A DNA stretch of 35,996 bases from Nostocales cyanobacterium Centralia_MAG_434 (lineage in GTDB: Bacteria > Cyanobacteriota > Cyanobacteriia > Cyanobacteriales > Nostocaceae). The stretch lies in assembly GCA_021324415.1 (NCBI GenBank), contig JAJPJF010000128.1, forward strand, positions 1 to 35,996, given 5' to 3'. The translations under genes and the position numbers were made by a program. Each line of letters begins with the position of its first letter. The stretch's first letter is position 1. Below, in pieces: positions 8,200-16,947 of the stretch. The notes beneath the pieces are model-generated. The model did no database searches. It was not told the origin of the DNA and saw only the letters and a list, made by a program, of their open reading frames with translations.

Positions 8200-10212
8200 A
8201 TGCTAGAACAAGGCACCATCAGTATTCATACTGAGAATATTTTCCCAATAATCAAGAAGTCTCTCTACTCTGACCATCAAATCTTCTTGAGGGAACTGAT
8301 ATCTAACGCTGTAGATGCCATTCAAAAGCTAAAAATGGTATCCCGTGCTGGAGAATATTCTGGTGATATTGGGGAACCAGAAATTCAAATAGCCATAGAC
8401 AAAAACAAAAAAACCCTCTCCATTACCGACAATGGTATTGGAATGACCGCTGATGAGGTCAAAAAATACATTAACCAGGTCGCCTTCTCTAGTGCTGAAG
8501 AATTTATTCAAAAATATGAAGGTAAAGCCGATCAACCAATCATCGGTCACTTTGGTCTTGGCTTCTACTCTTCATTCATGGTGGCGCAGAAAGTTGAAAT
8601 AGATACACTTTCTTATAAAGAAGGCGCACAAGCAGTTCATTGGAGTTGTGATGGTTCGCCAGAGTTCACTCTAGAAGATTCATCTCGTACAAATATTGGT
8701 ACTACTGTTATTCTGACGCTGCAAGAGGAAGAATTAGAATATTTAGAATCTGCACGAATCAAGAATCTTATTCAGACCTACTGCGATTTCATGCCAGTGC
8801 CCATCAAGTTAGATGGCGAAGTTTTAAACAGGCAGAAGGCACCGTGGAGAGAATCTCCTAATAGCTTAACTAAAGAAGATTATTTAGAGTTTTACCGCTA
8901 CCTGTATCCTTTCCAGGAAGAGCCGTTGCTGTGGGTACATCTGAATACCGATTATCCATTTATTATCAACGGGATTTTATATTTCCCCAAAATGAGGCCC
9001 GATGTTGATGTTACCAAAGGGCAAATCAAGCTATTTTGCAATCAGGTTTTTGTCAGCGATCACTGTGAGGAAATTGTTCCCCAGTTTCTGCTACCAATGC
9101 GGGGTGTGATCGATAGCACTGATATTCCCCTGAATGTGTCGCGCAGTGCTTTACAAACTGATCGTACAGTACGCAAAATCGGCGACTATATTGCCAAGAA
9201 AGTGGGCGATCGCCTTAAAGAACTGTACCGCGATAACCGGGAGCAATACATCGGGGCTTGGAAAGACCTGAGCACCTTTGTTAAATTTGGTGTTCTTAAT
9301 GATGAGAAATTTAAAAAACAAGTCGAAGACATCATTATCTTCCGTACAACTTACGAGAAAGTAGAGAATAAACAACCAGAAGCAGAAAGCAGCACAACAC
9401 CCGCAGTACAAGTGCAAGCTAGCGAAGGTGATGCATGGGAAGACGTCACCCCCAAAACTGAAGACACCAAAACCACTGATTCCACTCCCACACTTCCCTA
9501 CACCACCCTCAAAGAGTATTTAGAACGCAACGAAGAACGCCACAAAAACCGCGTTTTCTATTGCACTGATGAAGTGTCACAAGCTACCTACATCGAACTA
9601 CACAAAAACCAGGGTTTGGAAGTCCTATTTTTAGATTCCTTCATTGACACTCACTTCATCAACTTCCTAGAACGGGAGTATACAGATGTCAAATTTACAC
9701 GGGTAGATTCCGACTTAGATAACACCCTACTAGATCAAGACAAAGCTGGGGAAATTGTTGATCCGAAGACAAATAAAACCCGCAGTGAAGTTATCAAAGA
9801 GCTATTTGAGAAAGCTCTTAATAAACCTAGGGTCAATATCCGCACCGAGGCTTTAAAGTCTGATGATCCTAGAGGAACACCACCAGCAATAGTGCTTTTG
9901 CCAGAAATTATGCGCCGCTTGCGGGATATGAACGCCCTCATGCAGCAGCAAATAGCAGATTTTCCCGAAGACCACATTTTACTAGTAAACACTGCTCACC
10001 CACTGATTCAGCATCTAGCAAGTCTCAGCCAAGGCACTATCATTCAAGGCAGTGGTCAATCACCCACAGGTCAGTTAGCCAACATGATCTGCCAACATGT
10101 CTATGATTTGGCGCTCATGACACAAAAAGGCTTTGACGCTCAAGGCATGAAATCTTTTGTAGAACGCTCCAACGAGGTGCTTACTAAGCTGACAGAAGAA
10201 GCTGTGAAGTAG
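8200..10212 (+). CDS. htpG: Hsp90 chaperone HtpG
   Basis: Bacterial Hsp90, a dimeric ATP-dependent chaperone in the cytosol; in cyanobacteria it is tied to heat, light and oxidative stress tolerance. The GHKL ATPase domain is clear: ELISNAVDAIQKL (catalytic Glu and Asn), ITDNGIGMT, GHFGLGFYSSFMVA lid and GTTVILTL. The middle domain has LNVSRSALQTDR with the gamma-phosphate-contacting Arg. A charged insert at about 390-430 (AESSTTPAVQVQASEGD) precedes the C-terminal dimerisation domain. The ATG at 8200 gives 670 residues starting MLEQGTISIHTENIFP, the usual cyanobacterial start; the TTG at 8179 adds seven unlikely residues. It is followed by its own terminator and then rpmB. It splits the glycosyltransferase cluster from hpsA but has no known role in polysaccharide synthesis. 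Confidence 0.97.
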   Translation: MLEQGTISIHTENIFPIIKKSLYSDHQIFLRELISNAVDAIQKLKMVSRAGEYSGDIGEPEIQIAIDKNKKTLSITDNGIGMTADEVKKYINQVAFSSAEEFIQKYEGKADQPIIGHFGLGFYSSFMVAQKVEIDTLSYKEGAQAVHWSCDGSPEFTLEDSSRTNIGTTVILTLQEEELEYLESARIKNLIQTYCDFMPVPIKLDGEVLNRQKAPWRESPNSLTKEDYLEFYRYLYPFQEEPLLWVHLNTDYPFIINGILYFPKMRPDVDVTKGQIKLFCNQVFVSDHCEEIVPQFLLPMRGVIDSTDIPLNVSRSALQTDRTVRKIGDYIAKKVGDRLKELYRDNREQYIGAWKDLSTFVKFGVLNDEKFKKQVEDIIIFRTTYEKVENKQPEAESSTTPAVQVQASEGDAWEDVTPKTEDTKTTDSTPTLPYTTLKEYLERNEERHKNRVFYCTDEVSQATYIELHKNQGLEVLFLDSFIDTHFINFLEREYTDVKFTRVDSDLDNTLLDQDKAGEIVDPKTNKTRSEVIKELFEKALNKPRVNIRTEALKSDDPRGTPPAIVLLPEIMRRLRDMNALMQQQIADFPEDHILLVNTAHPLIQHLASLSQGTIIQGSGQSPTGQLANMICQHVYDLALMTQKGFDAQGMKSFVERSNEVLTKLTEEAVK

Positions 10213-10231
10213 AACCTCATCTTTAACTCAT

Positions 10232-10263
10232 AGCTCCTCCCCAGTTGGTAGAGGGGCTTTTTT
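10232..10263 (+). terminator. Rho-independent terminator of htpG
   Basis: Eight-bp stem AGCTCCTC / GAGGGGCT (one G-U pair) around an 11-nt loop, followed directly by a run of six T. It lies 20 bp after the htpG stop. Confidence 0.8.
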
Positions 10264-10351
10264 GTACCCTGTTAATGGATTGCTCCCTGCGCGTAGCAGG
10301 TAAGATGCCCCCACGACTCGGAAGTATCCCGATTTGACAGATTTATTTTGT

Positions 10352-10382
10352 AGTGCGTTCGCGAAGCGTGTGCTTTGCACTC
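10352..10382. repeat. GCGTTCGCGAAGCG-type dispersed palindrome
   Basis: AGTGC at 10352 pairs with GCACT about 25 bp later, and between them is CGTTCGCGAAGCG with TTCGCGAA as a perfect palindrome. This is a common intergenic repeat type in Nostocales genomes. It lies about 90 bp upstream of rpmB and creates an apparent longer ORF starting at 10353 that is not real. Confidence 0.5.
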
Positions 10383-10469
10383 ACATCTTGCTCACTAGAC
10401 TACAGACAGAGGAAGTTTATCACTAAAATAGAAAGGTTGTATTCAAATAGTAATCTGGAAATTCTGACT

Positions 10470-10706
10470 ATGTCTCGTCGCTGTGAACTAACTGGTAAAA
10501 AGGCAAACAACGCCTTTGCTGTTTCCCACTCTCACCGCCGTACCAAACGCCTCCAGCAAGTCAACCTACAAACCAAGCGTGTTTGGTGGCCCCAAGGTAA
10601 TCGCTGGGTGAAACTGCGCCTATCTACTAAGGCAATCAAAACCCTAGAAATCAAAGGGTTAGAAGCAATGGCAAAAGAAGCTGGAATTAACCTGAATCAT
10701 TACTAA
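10470..10706 (+). CDS. rpmB: Large ribosomal subunit protein bL28
   Basis: 78-residue ribosomal protein L28 of the 50S subunit. It begins [21 protein letters not shown] and has the family pattern [17 protein letters not shown] and [19 protein letters not shown]. The ATG at 10470 is chosen because the family starts here; the open frame extends 39 codons upstream through a dispersed repeat with no homology. It is very basic, as expected for rRNA binding. It sits between htpG and hpsA with terminators on both sides, so it is probably its own transcription unit. Confidence 0.96.
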   Translation: MSRRCELTGKKANNAFAVSHSHRRTKRLQQVNLQTKRVWWPQGNRWVKLRLSTKAIKTLEIKGLEAMAKEAGINLNHY

Positions 10707-10727
10707 GGTCTATAGCCAAAGTATTCA

Positions 10728-10761
10728 GTAGGGGACTTGAGGTAGCTTTTTCCTCCCCTAC
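10728..10761 (+). repeat. 8-bp inverted repeat after rpmB
   Basis: GTAGGGGA at 10728-10735 and its exact complement TCCCCTAC at 10754-10761. No T-tract follows, so termination is more likely at the next hairpin; this one may protect the rpmB mRNA 3' end. Confidence 0.45.
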
Positions 10762-10800
10762 CCCTAAAAATTCATCAGAACTAAATATTCCCCGCCATAG

Positions 10801-10824
10801 CCTCCCCACCCCAGGGAGGTTTTT
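10801..10824 (+). terminator. Rho-independent terminator after rpmB
   Basis: Perfect stem CCTCCC (10801-10806) / GGGAGG (10814-10819) with a 7-nt loop and five T directly after. It separates rpmB from the hpsA promoter region. Confidence 0.8.
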
Positions 10825-10841
10825 AAATACTTAATGAATTT

Positions 10842-10885
10842 TTGACAGCCTGATATGTTTTGAATCTTAGCTGGGTACTATAAGT
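10842..10885 (+). promoter_or_regulatory. Candidate hpsA promoter region
   Basis: A perfect TTGACA lies at 10842-10847, but the hexamer 17 bp later (TCTTAG) is a poor -10. At 10873 there is GGGTACTATAAG. This resembles, with two bases missing, the GGGAATACT J-box that I recall for SigJ-dependent hormogonium genes. A similar GGGAACTCTATAA precedes the glycosyltransferase start at 4767. The choice between these sites is open. Confidence 0.3.
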
Positions 10886-10952
10886 CTACTTCCTAGGCAA
10901 CATAAACATAAAAACGAAATTTACACATCAAAACCTTGACAGGAACGCATCT

Positions 10953-13900
10953 ATGTCTATCACTCGACGTCGAGTCAAGAAAATAAGTAAATATTATAAA
11001 AAACTCAGCAACCAGTTTCTCCGTGCAATTAAAAAGCCAATTATTCGCCTCCTTCGAAATATTTTTATTCCTAGAAGACGACAAGCATCTGTCAATTCTG
11101 GTTTTGTCCTACCAACGGTAGTCATGGTAGCACTGGTAGTTGTGCTGCTGACAACTGCAATTTTATTTCGCTCCTTTGAACGAGCCAAAAACGCTAGTAA
11201 TGTTCGAGTCAATGAGGCAGTCATTAGCGCTGCATCACCAGCAATTGATCGAGCAAAAGCAAAAATCAATCAGTTATTTAATGACCCCAGATTACCACGC
11301 TCAACCCCTTCAGACTTATCACTTTCGCAAGTGATTAGTAGTAACGTAAATCAATATACATTTGGTGATGAAACACAACTAGAACTTATTTTTGATGTCA
11401 ATAAAGATGGCACTATTAACCTCAACTCTACATCTTTAGATACCAATGAAAGTCTAAATACAGCTTGGAAATACCCTGTTGATACAGACAATAACGGCAA
11501 ATTTGATAGTTATACCCTCTATAGCATTTACTTTCGTACTCCTTCGACGACAAGACCTAGAAGTCCACTAGAGGCGAGAACGCAGCCAATGGACGAAGGC
11601 ACGACTGGTAATCAATGTTCTAATATTGTTGCTACTAGCGCGGATTTAATAGGAAGCCAGGGTTGGTACAAGGTCGGTAGTAAGTTGAAAAGAAGCTTTT
11701 TTGTGTATACAACTACTGTACCCATCACTGATAACACTGGGCTAGACAATACCAAATATGAGAAGTATACAGGTAATAAAGGCTTTGCAGCTTTAGAGTA
11801 TCAGCAAGACAGAGAAAGAATTCCACTTAATAATAATGCAGTTCTCTATGAAGATGATCTAGAAATTGCCCCTGGAGCCGGTCTTAATTTAAATGGTCGC
11901 GTTTTTACTAATGCTAATTTGCTAACAAGACCAACATATACTCCTATCAGATTTTATCTAGTAAGTAGTCCAAAATCATGCTATTTCAATGAGCAAAATA
12001 GCAAAGTTGTTGTAGCTGGTAACGTGATAAATAGCCGCGTCAGTGAAAGTTCTTCAACGAGTGGAAGTGCACCACAAGTAGATTTATTTGACCAATCCTA
12101 TACACCTACAAGCTCAATTCAATCTGACAATATCAGCGACTCCAATAAAACCGTCGTCTCATCCGTGTATGGAAATACAGCAGCTTTCAACGATGCGGCA
12201 TACACCCAAAGAATTAACAGTTTAGTAGAGGCAACAATTAGTCAGTACCCCAACAATACGTCTCTTCCAGACGAAGTTCAACAAGGAATTAACCAACAAC
12301 TGGCTGCCGACTCTACCTTAGATTCTGATACCGTGCGCAAGCAGCAGCTAACGACTTACTTCAGAAAGCGAACACGCCGCGTTCCCTACGCTGAAATTCT
12401 TTTTGGTGGTGATCCACTTAAATACACTAAAAATGGTAAAAGCTATGACTACACAACAACTAGTCCTCTTCAAGGAAGTGGTAACTCTCTAAGACCAGTA
12501 GATGAGTGGGTTTTTCCCTTTGATCCTAGCAGTGGCACAGATGCTAGTGATTATGGTGTCCTAGCAATGCACACAAATGGTAACAACAAACTTTATTTAC
12601 CTGCTACCGATCCAGCCCAAGAAGCAAAAGCGAATAAAGAACAAAAAATTGGCGATCGCGTTTTGGTTGGCAATAGCCTACCTCAATTGTGGTACGACAC
12701 GACTCAAAACGCTTTTGTGAGTTCAACAGACAAAGGGCAAACCATTAACGGTAAGCAATGGGATATAGATCAAAACGGAAACAATAGTACTGTTACTCGC
12801 CAGCGCATCTCTCAAGCTTACCAATTAGACGATTTAGGCGTTACAGACCGCGATCAATTTTGGGAAAAGTCAGCAGCACAACAGCCTCAAGGCTCTCTAG
12901 ATGTGGTTGGAGGCTTGCGAGTTGTCACAGGTGCAGGCATTTACTTGCCAAGTGGTTACACTCCCAGCAGTACTCAAGCGCAATTTGATACAGCGTTCAA
13001 GGCAACAAACTATATTTGGGCCGATACGATGCCAACAGGTGTAACTACTCAAGTCCAGGGCTTGCCTAACGATAAAACACCTTACCTACAAATGCGGGCT
13101 ACAGTGGTCTATCACTATCAAGATAGTAGTTACGATCCTAAGACCCCAACTACCTACCAAACTCCCATCGCTTGTATCAGCAGTTATTACGATCCCACTA
13201 GCAGTACCACAGCAAGAAATCAGTTAGGGTTGCCAGATGTTAGCTTAAGAACAACAAATAGAAATTTAACAGGACTGCCTAACGTTACGACTGCAGGTAA
13301 CTCCAACAATGGTGTTGTTTACTCAGCTTCATCACTCTCCACAAGTGGTTATGAAGCAGTGCTGAAATACCAGGCAAATCTGACATACCCCAATGGAAGA
13401 ACAGTAAATCAAACACTTCAAAATGCATTGAACGATATTGCAGCTAATAAACCTCTAACTCTTTCAGAGCAATCTGCGGTTGATTCCGCCATGTGTGCCC
13501 TAAAAATTTTAGACGGTACGATTGGTACTCCTACAGATACTAAAGTGCCTCATGGCGCAATCATGGAAACGGCTTTTTTGGATGCAAGGCAGATTAAGGC
13601 GATTGACAAACCAACCTCTACAAGTCCTACAACTTCAACAACCTATGATTTAGATGTTGAATTACGTCAGCCTTTAGAAATCCGTGCCACCGTCATAGAC
13701 TTAGATTTGCTGAGAAGAAAATCTAAGACTGGTGGAGAGTTTCTTTTTCCAAACAGTGGAATTATTTACGCCAGCCGTGATGATGCCCTCCCAGATGCAA
13801 GCGATTCAAGTAAAGCAAACGTGAGTGCTACTGACTTCAAATTAGATCCAACTCGGCGTCCAAATGGGATTATGCTGATCAATGGCAGTGACATAAGTCG

Positions 13901-15929
13901 TAACTCTACCTACCTACCACAGGAAAAAGGCTTAATCTTAGCATCCGACTTGCCAGTTTACATTCAAGGGAATTTTAATCAACACACTCAAGAAGAGTTC
14001 ACAGATAATTCCTTGAAAAATCAGTCAGACTGGAGCGGTCGCTTTTACAAACGGCAAACACTGAATCCTAATTTTGCCTGTCGAGCAGGTCAATTTTCCA
14101 CCTGCTCTACTGGTGAGAGCTGGCGACCAGCCTCCGTGATTGCAGACTCTATCACAGTGTTGTCTAGTAGTTTCCGTTTAGGCTTCCGCGAAGAGGGCGA
14201 TTACAACCTGAGAGATAACTATGGAAATTTCCCTATAGGCTATGACTTAAATGGCAATGGATCTATTGAGACAAAACAATCAGCAAAACTGCCGAACACA
14301 CTATATGAATCAGCCATTAATTTTGATCTTGATGGCAATGGTAAGATTGACACAGGAACCTCAGACACAGGCGTCTCAATCATTGAGAGTAACATAACTG
14401 CAACTGTTGCTGCTCGGTTAAATGGGTTTTGGGATAATAACTTCGTCACTAGCCACGACTTTACAGATAGTCAATACTCTGGCAGTACATCTGGTCGTGT
14501 TGATAGCTCTTACCTCAACAATTTTGTTACCCCAATTCAGCGTCGGGTGCAATTTTCAGAGTATGTCATGGAAATTTGCCGTAAGTCCACAGTCACAGCA
14601 TGTATGCCAAATGACTGGGTAGTTGGTTACGACTTCAATAGCAATGGCAACTTAGACGACAGTGAAACAGATTTGAACATTGATCTTAATGGTGATGGTG
14701 TTAAGCAAACCACTGTTAAAGAGAAAGATGTCAAGGCAAATCAAATGATTACAGCTTCCGAATCTTCTGACTCTAATGCTTACACTGCTGATCCAGTAGC
14801 ACCTGGTCTTCTAACCCGGTTTGGAGCAGGTACCACCGCCCAGGCTGCGATGTTAGCAGATGATCGCAGTTATCCACGTCGAGTTGCTTTTTTAAGGGAT
14901 GCAAATAATAACTTGAGATTATTCAATGGCGCTCCAGTTCCTATAGGGATTGGCAGCACTGGGCAAGTTAATTACTATCCATATGCAGATCCAGATCCTT
15001 CTAAGCCTGTACAAACACAAACCATAACTATAGATAGTAAAAAATACAGTCCTTACAGTAGCTCTGATAGCTCTAAACGACCTCGTACTCAAAGTAACTC
15101 TCTGTGGTTTAGAACATCAACCAGTACTCCTTTCACCTCAGCTACAGCAACCTATGATCCGAAATACCCTCTATGGATTGCTAACAGCCTAACTGAAACA
15201 CCAGCAGCACAACCACTTCTAATACCAGTCCTACAAATTCAATACCCATCTCCGCCCAGTTCCATCTCTCCAATTGATACGAATAGTCTTAATGATACAG
15301 GTGATGCCAAAAATTCAGGCAACTGGATGCAAACTGCCACAAACACGGAAACCAATCTTGTCTTTGCCCAAGGTAACACCCCAGAACGCCCAGTCGAAAC
15401 CAACGGTGGTTTAGAGAATTTTGTGCGTTTCTTAGAACGTTGGCAAGGTGTCAACCACACAGCCTCTGGTGCTTTCATTCAGTTTAAACGTAGCTCCTAT
15501 GCCACAGCTCCATGGCAAATAGTGACTGCTGACTACAACACTGACCAAACAGGTTACACCTCTTCATCAACAGGAACCATTTTTGGATATCCCCAAGGCT
15601 ATCGATTAACTGTAACTAATATTAGTGGCAAAACCCTAGGTCGTTCTCCCTTCTATGCTGCACCTAACCGTTTCTGGGGTTATGACGTAGCTTTGTTAAG
15701 CCAGTTACCTGACCTGTTCTCTCAACGCTTCACCACACCCGCCACTAACCAACCTAATGAGTTTTTCAGAGAAGTAGGTCGAGATGATATGTGGATGAAA
15801 ACTCTGCTATGCGCTGCACAAAACCAGAGCGTCGGCGGTTATGATACCGCGCCTAGAGAGTCGTACGGAACTAATTACAAGTATTATTATGCGCTTAGCT
15901 CAGATCAACGTCCCAGACCATGCCCTTAA
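10953..15929 (+). CDS. hpsA: Hormogonium polysaccharide biosynthesis protein HpsA
   Basis: Giant surface or secreted protein (1658 aa) of the hps locus, required in Nostoc punctiforme for hormogonium polysaccharide and gliding. A basic N-terminal segment (1-49) leads into a type III, pilin-like signal: G50-F51-V-L-P-T and a hydrophobic helix to about 72. The helix continues as FRSFERAKNASNVRVNEAVISAASPAIDRAKAKI. The usual pilin Glu at +5 is Thr55 here. The body is Ser/Thr/Asn-rich and low in Cys. Six DxDxNG-type, calcium-loop-like motifs come in pairs: D148 and D177, D1098 and D1125, D1227 and D1244. The start ATG at 10953 gives the conserved basic leader. It is followed by a 325-bp repeat-filled gap before hpsB. 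Family assignment rests on recognisable N-terminus, size and the hpsBCD neighbours; mechanism is unknown. Confidence 0.9.
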   Translation: MSITRRRVKKISKYYKKLSNQFLRAIKKPIIRLLRNIFIPRRRQASVNSGFVLPTVVMVALVVVLLTTAILFRSFERAKNASNVRVNEAVISAASPAIDRAKAKINQLFNDPRLPRSTPSDLSLSQVISSNVNQYTFGDETQLELIFDVNKDGTINLNSTSLDTNESLNTAWKYPVDTDNNGKFDSYTLYSIYFRTPSTTRPRSPLEARTQPMDEGTTGNQCSNIVATSADLIGSQGWYKVGSKLKRSFFVYTTTVPITDNTGLDNTKYEKYTGNKGFAALEYQQDRERIPLNNNAVLYEDDLEIAPGAGLNLNGRVFTNANLLTRPTYTPIRFYLVSSPKSCYFNEQNSKVVVAGNVINSRVSESSSTSGSAPQVDLFDQSYTPTSSIQSDNISDSNKTVVSSVYGNTAAFNDAAYTQRINSLVEATISQYPNNTSLPDEVQQGINQQLAADSTLDSDTVRKQQLTTYFRKRTRRVPYAEILFGGDPLKYTKNGKSYDYTTTSPLQGSGNSLRPVDEWVFPFDPSSGTDASDYGVLAMHTNGNNKLYLPATDPAQEAKANKEQKIGDRVLVGNSLPQLWYDTTQNAFVSSTDKGQTINGKQWDIDQNGNNSTVTRQRISQAYQLDDLGVTDRDQFWEKSAAQQPQGSLDVVGGLRVVTGAGIYLPSGYTPSSTQAQFDTAFKATNYIWADTMPTGVTTQVQGLPNDKTPYLQMRATVVYHYQDSSYDPKTPTTYQTPIACISSYYDPTSSTTARNQLGLPDVSLRTTNRNLTGLPNVTTAGNSNNGVVYSASSLSTSGYEAVLKYQANLTYPNGRTVNQTLQNALNDIAANKPLTLSEQSAVDSAMCALKILDGTIGTPTDTKVPHGAIMETAFLDARQIKAIDKPTSTSPTTSTTYDLDVELRQPLEIRATVIDLDLLRRKSKTGGEFLFPNSGIIYASRDDALPDASDSSKANVSATDFKLDPTRRPNGIMLINGSDISRNSTYLPQEKGLILASDLPVYIQGNFNQHTQEEFTDNSLKNQSDWSGRFYKRQTLNPNFACRAGQFSTCSTGESWRPASVIADSITVLSSSFRLGFREEGDYNLRDNYGNFPIGYDLNGNGSIETKQSAKLPNTLYESAINFDLDGNGKIDTGTSDTGVSIIESNITATVAARLNGFWDNNFVTSHDFTDSQYSGSTSGRVDSSYLNNFVTPIQRRVQFSEYVMEICRKSTVTACMPNDWVVGYDFNSNGNLDDSETDLNIDLNGDGVKQTTVKEKDVKANQMITASESSDSNAYTADPVAPGLLTRFGAGTTAQAAMLADDRSYPRRVAFLRDANNNLRLFNGAPVPIGIGSTGQVNYYPYADPDPSKPVQTQTITIDSKKYSPYSSSDSSKRPRTQSNSLWFRTSTSTPFTSATATYDPKYPLWIANSLTETPAAQPLLIPVLQIQYPSPPSSISPIDTNSLNDTGDAKNSGNWMQTATNTETNLVFAQGNTPERPVETNGGLENFVRFLERWQGVNHTASGAFIQFKRSSYATAPWQIVTADYNTDQTGYTSSSTGTIFGYPQGYRLTVTNISGKTLGRSPFYAAPNRFWGYDVALLSQLPDLFSQRFTTPATNQPNEFFREVGRDDMWMKTLLCAAQNQSVGGYDTAPRESYGTNYKYYYALSSDQRPRPCP

Positions 15930-15954
15930 TTTTGACCAAAGCCCGCAACGGGAG

Positions 15955-16003
15955 CGGGTATGGGGTGTGGGGTGTAGGGTGTGGGGTGTGGGGTGTGGGG
16001 TGC
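15955..16003 (+). repeat. GGGGTGT heptamer array (STRR)
   Basis: Six units of GGGGTGT (one is AGGGTGT, the last GGGGTGC) run from 15962 to 16003, preceded by a degenerate unit. They lie 30 bp after hpsA. A reverse-complement array follows at 16138-16170, so the pair could fold into one long stem. Confidence 0.85.
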
Positions 16004-16137
16004 AGCGGGTGCGTCCCGAAGATCGGTTTCAAGCCTCCGCTTTTAAGGGTAAGAGATTGAACCTAGATGTGTTTTGAGAAGCATAACGCGAAAAAATACG
16101 GCGTCCTTGTTTGAAACTTCTCCCTTAACGGAGGAGT

Positions 16138-16170
16138 CCCCACACCCTACACCCTACCCCCTACACCCTG
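16138..16170 (-). repeat. ACACCCT heptamer array, inverted to the first
   Basis: About four degenerate units of ACACCCT/ACCCCCT, complementary to the GGGGTGT array 135 bp upstream. The 325-bp hpsA-hpsB gap holds these arrays, a small hairpin near 16119-16135 and a short CCCCATG run near 16215-16232. No gene was seen in the gap; the ORF that crosses 15841-16077 is made from the hpsA end and the repeat. Confidence 0.75.
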
Positions 16171-16254
16171 TTCATTGTATTTCATTGCAGACAACAACCC
16201 AGACCCCCTGATATCCCATGCCCCATGCCCTAAACTTACTTTAATCGCCAAGAC

Positions 16255-16947
16255 ATGATCTACCATCCATCCCCATCCAGTCAGTCAGGCTTTACCATTG
16301 TCGAGTCCTTAGTTGCAGTGATTGTTGCTGGCATTTTACTAGCGGCGATCGCACCTGTGATTGTTTTATCTGTGGCAACACGGGTACAGGCTAAGCGAGT
16401 TGAACTAGCGACTGACGCTAGCAAAAGCTACATTGATGGCATCAGAACAACCAAAATCTCAGATCCTCCGATTTCAACTACTCAGCCTCTACCAGATGCG
16501 CCCTCAGGAACTCTAACCTGCCCATCATCAGGCGGAGTCTGCTCTATCTCTTCAACACCAACGTCATATCAACTCTATTGCTTTCCTGGAGATACGGGAG
16601 GCTGTACAACTGACAAAGCTATGATTGTTCAGGCATTTGGGTATAATCCAACCTCTAGTAGCGCGCAGTATGGCTATAAGTTGGGGTTGCGAGTGTATAG
16701 AGCAGATGCGTTTAATAAAACAAATAACATAACTTTGAAAGCATCAAAGGACACTGGAATCAATAAACAACTACCTTTCACAGGGGGAATTGGTTTAACA
16801 TCCAGTCAATCTCCCTTAGTTGAAGTAACAACAGAAATCTCAAATGGCACAACGACATTTAGTAATTTCTGCTCTCGCCTTAAACAATCAACTCCAAGTC
16901 CCAGCCCTACTTCCAGTCCTACTACTAATTCACAATCTCAATGCTAA
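16255..16947 (+). CDS. hpsB: Pseudopilin HpsB
   Basis: Type IV pilin-like minor pseudopilin of 230 residues. A short leader of 12 residues ends in G12, followed by F13-T-I-V-E17 and a hydrophobic helix (about 13-36). G-F and the +5 Glu are the prepilin peptidase and assembly signature. The C-terminal domain has several Cys (CPSSGGVC, YCFPGDTGGC, FCSRL) that could form disulphides. It ends in a Ser/Pro/Thr tail (TPSPSPTSSPTTNSQSQC). The ATG at 16255 gives the short leader. It overlaps hpsC by 7 bp (ATGCTAA), so the two are translationally coupled. Name given by order after hpsA and by pseudopilin type. Confidence 0.87.
   Translation: MIYHPSPSSQSGFTIVESLVAVIVAGILLAAIAPVIVLSVATRVQAKRVELATDASKSYIDGIRTTKISDPPISTTQPLPDAPSGTLTCPSSGGVCSISSTPTSYQLYCFPGDTGGCTTDKAMIVQAFGYNPTSSSAQYGYKLGLRVYRADAFNKTNNITLKASKDTGINKQLPFTGGIGLTSSQSPLVEVTTEISNGTTTFSNFCSRLKQSTPSPSPTSSPTTNSQSQC

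Noticed and set aside
8000-8200. CIRCE/HrcA operator for htpG
   Set aside because: No TTAGCACTC/GAGTGCTAA half-sites are present here or before clpB.
10353-10469. Longer rpmB with 39 extra codons
   Set aside because: The added part runs through a dispersed palindrome and the L28 family starts at MSRRCELTG.
15841-16077. Open frame of 78 codons over the hpsA end and the heptamer array
   Set aside because: It overlaps hpsA in another frame and then translates the GGGGTGT repeat; no independent start signal or family pattern.
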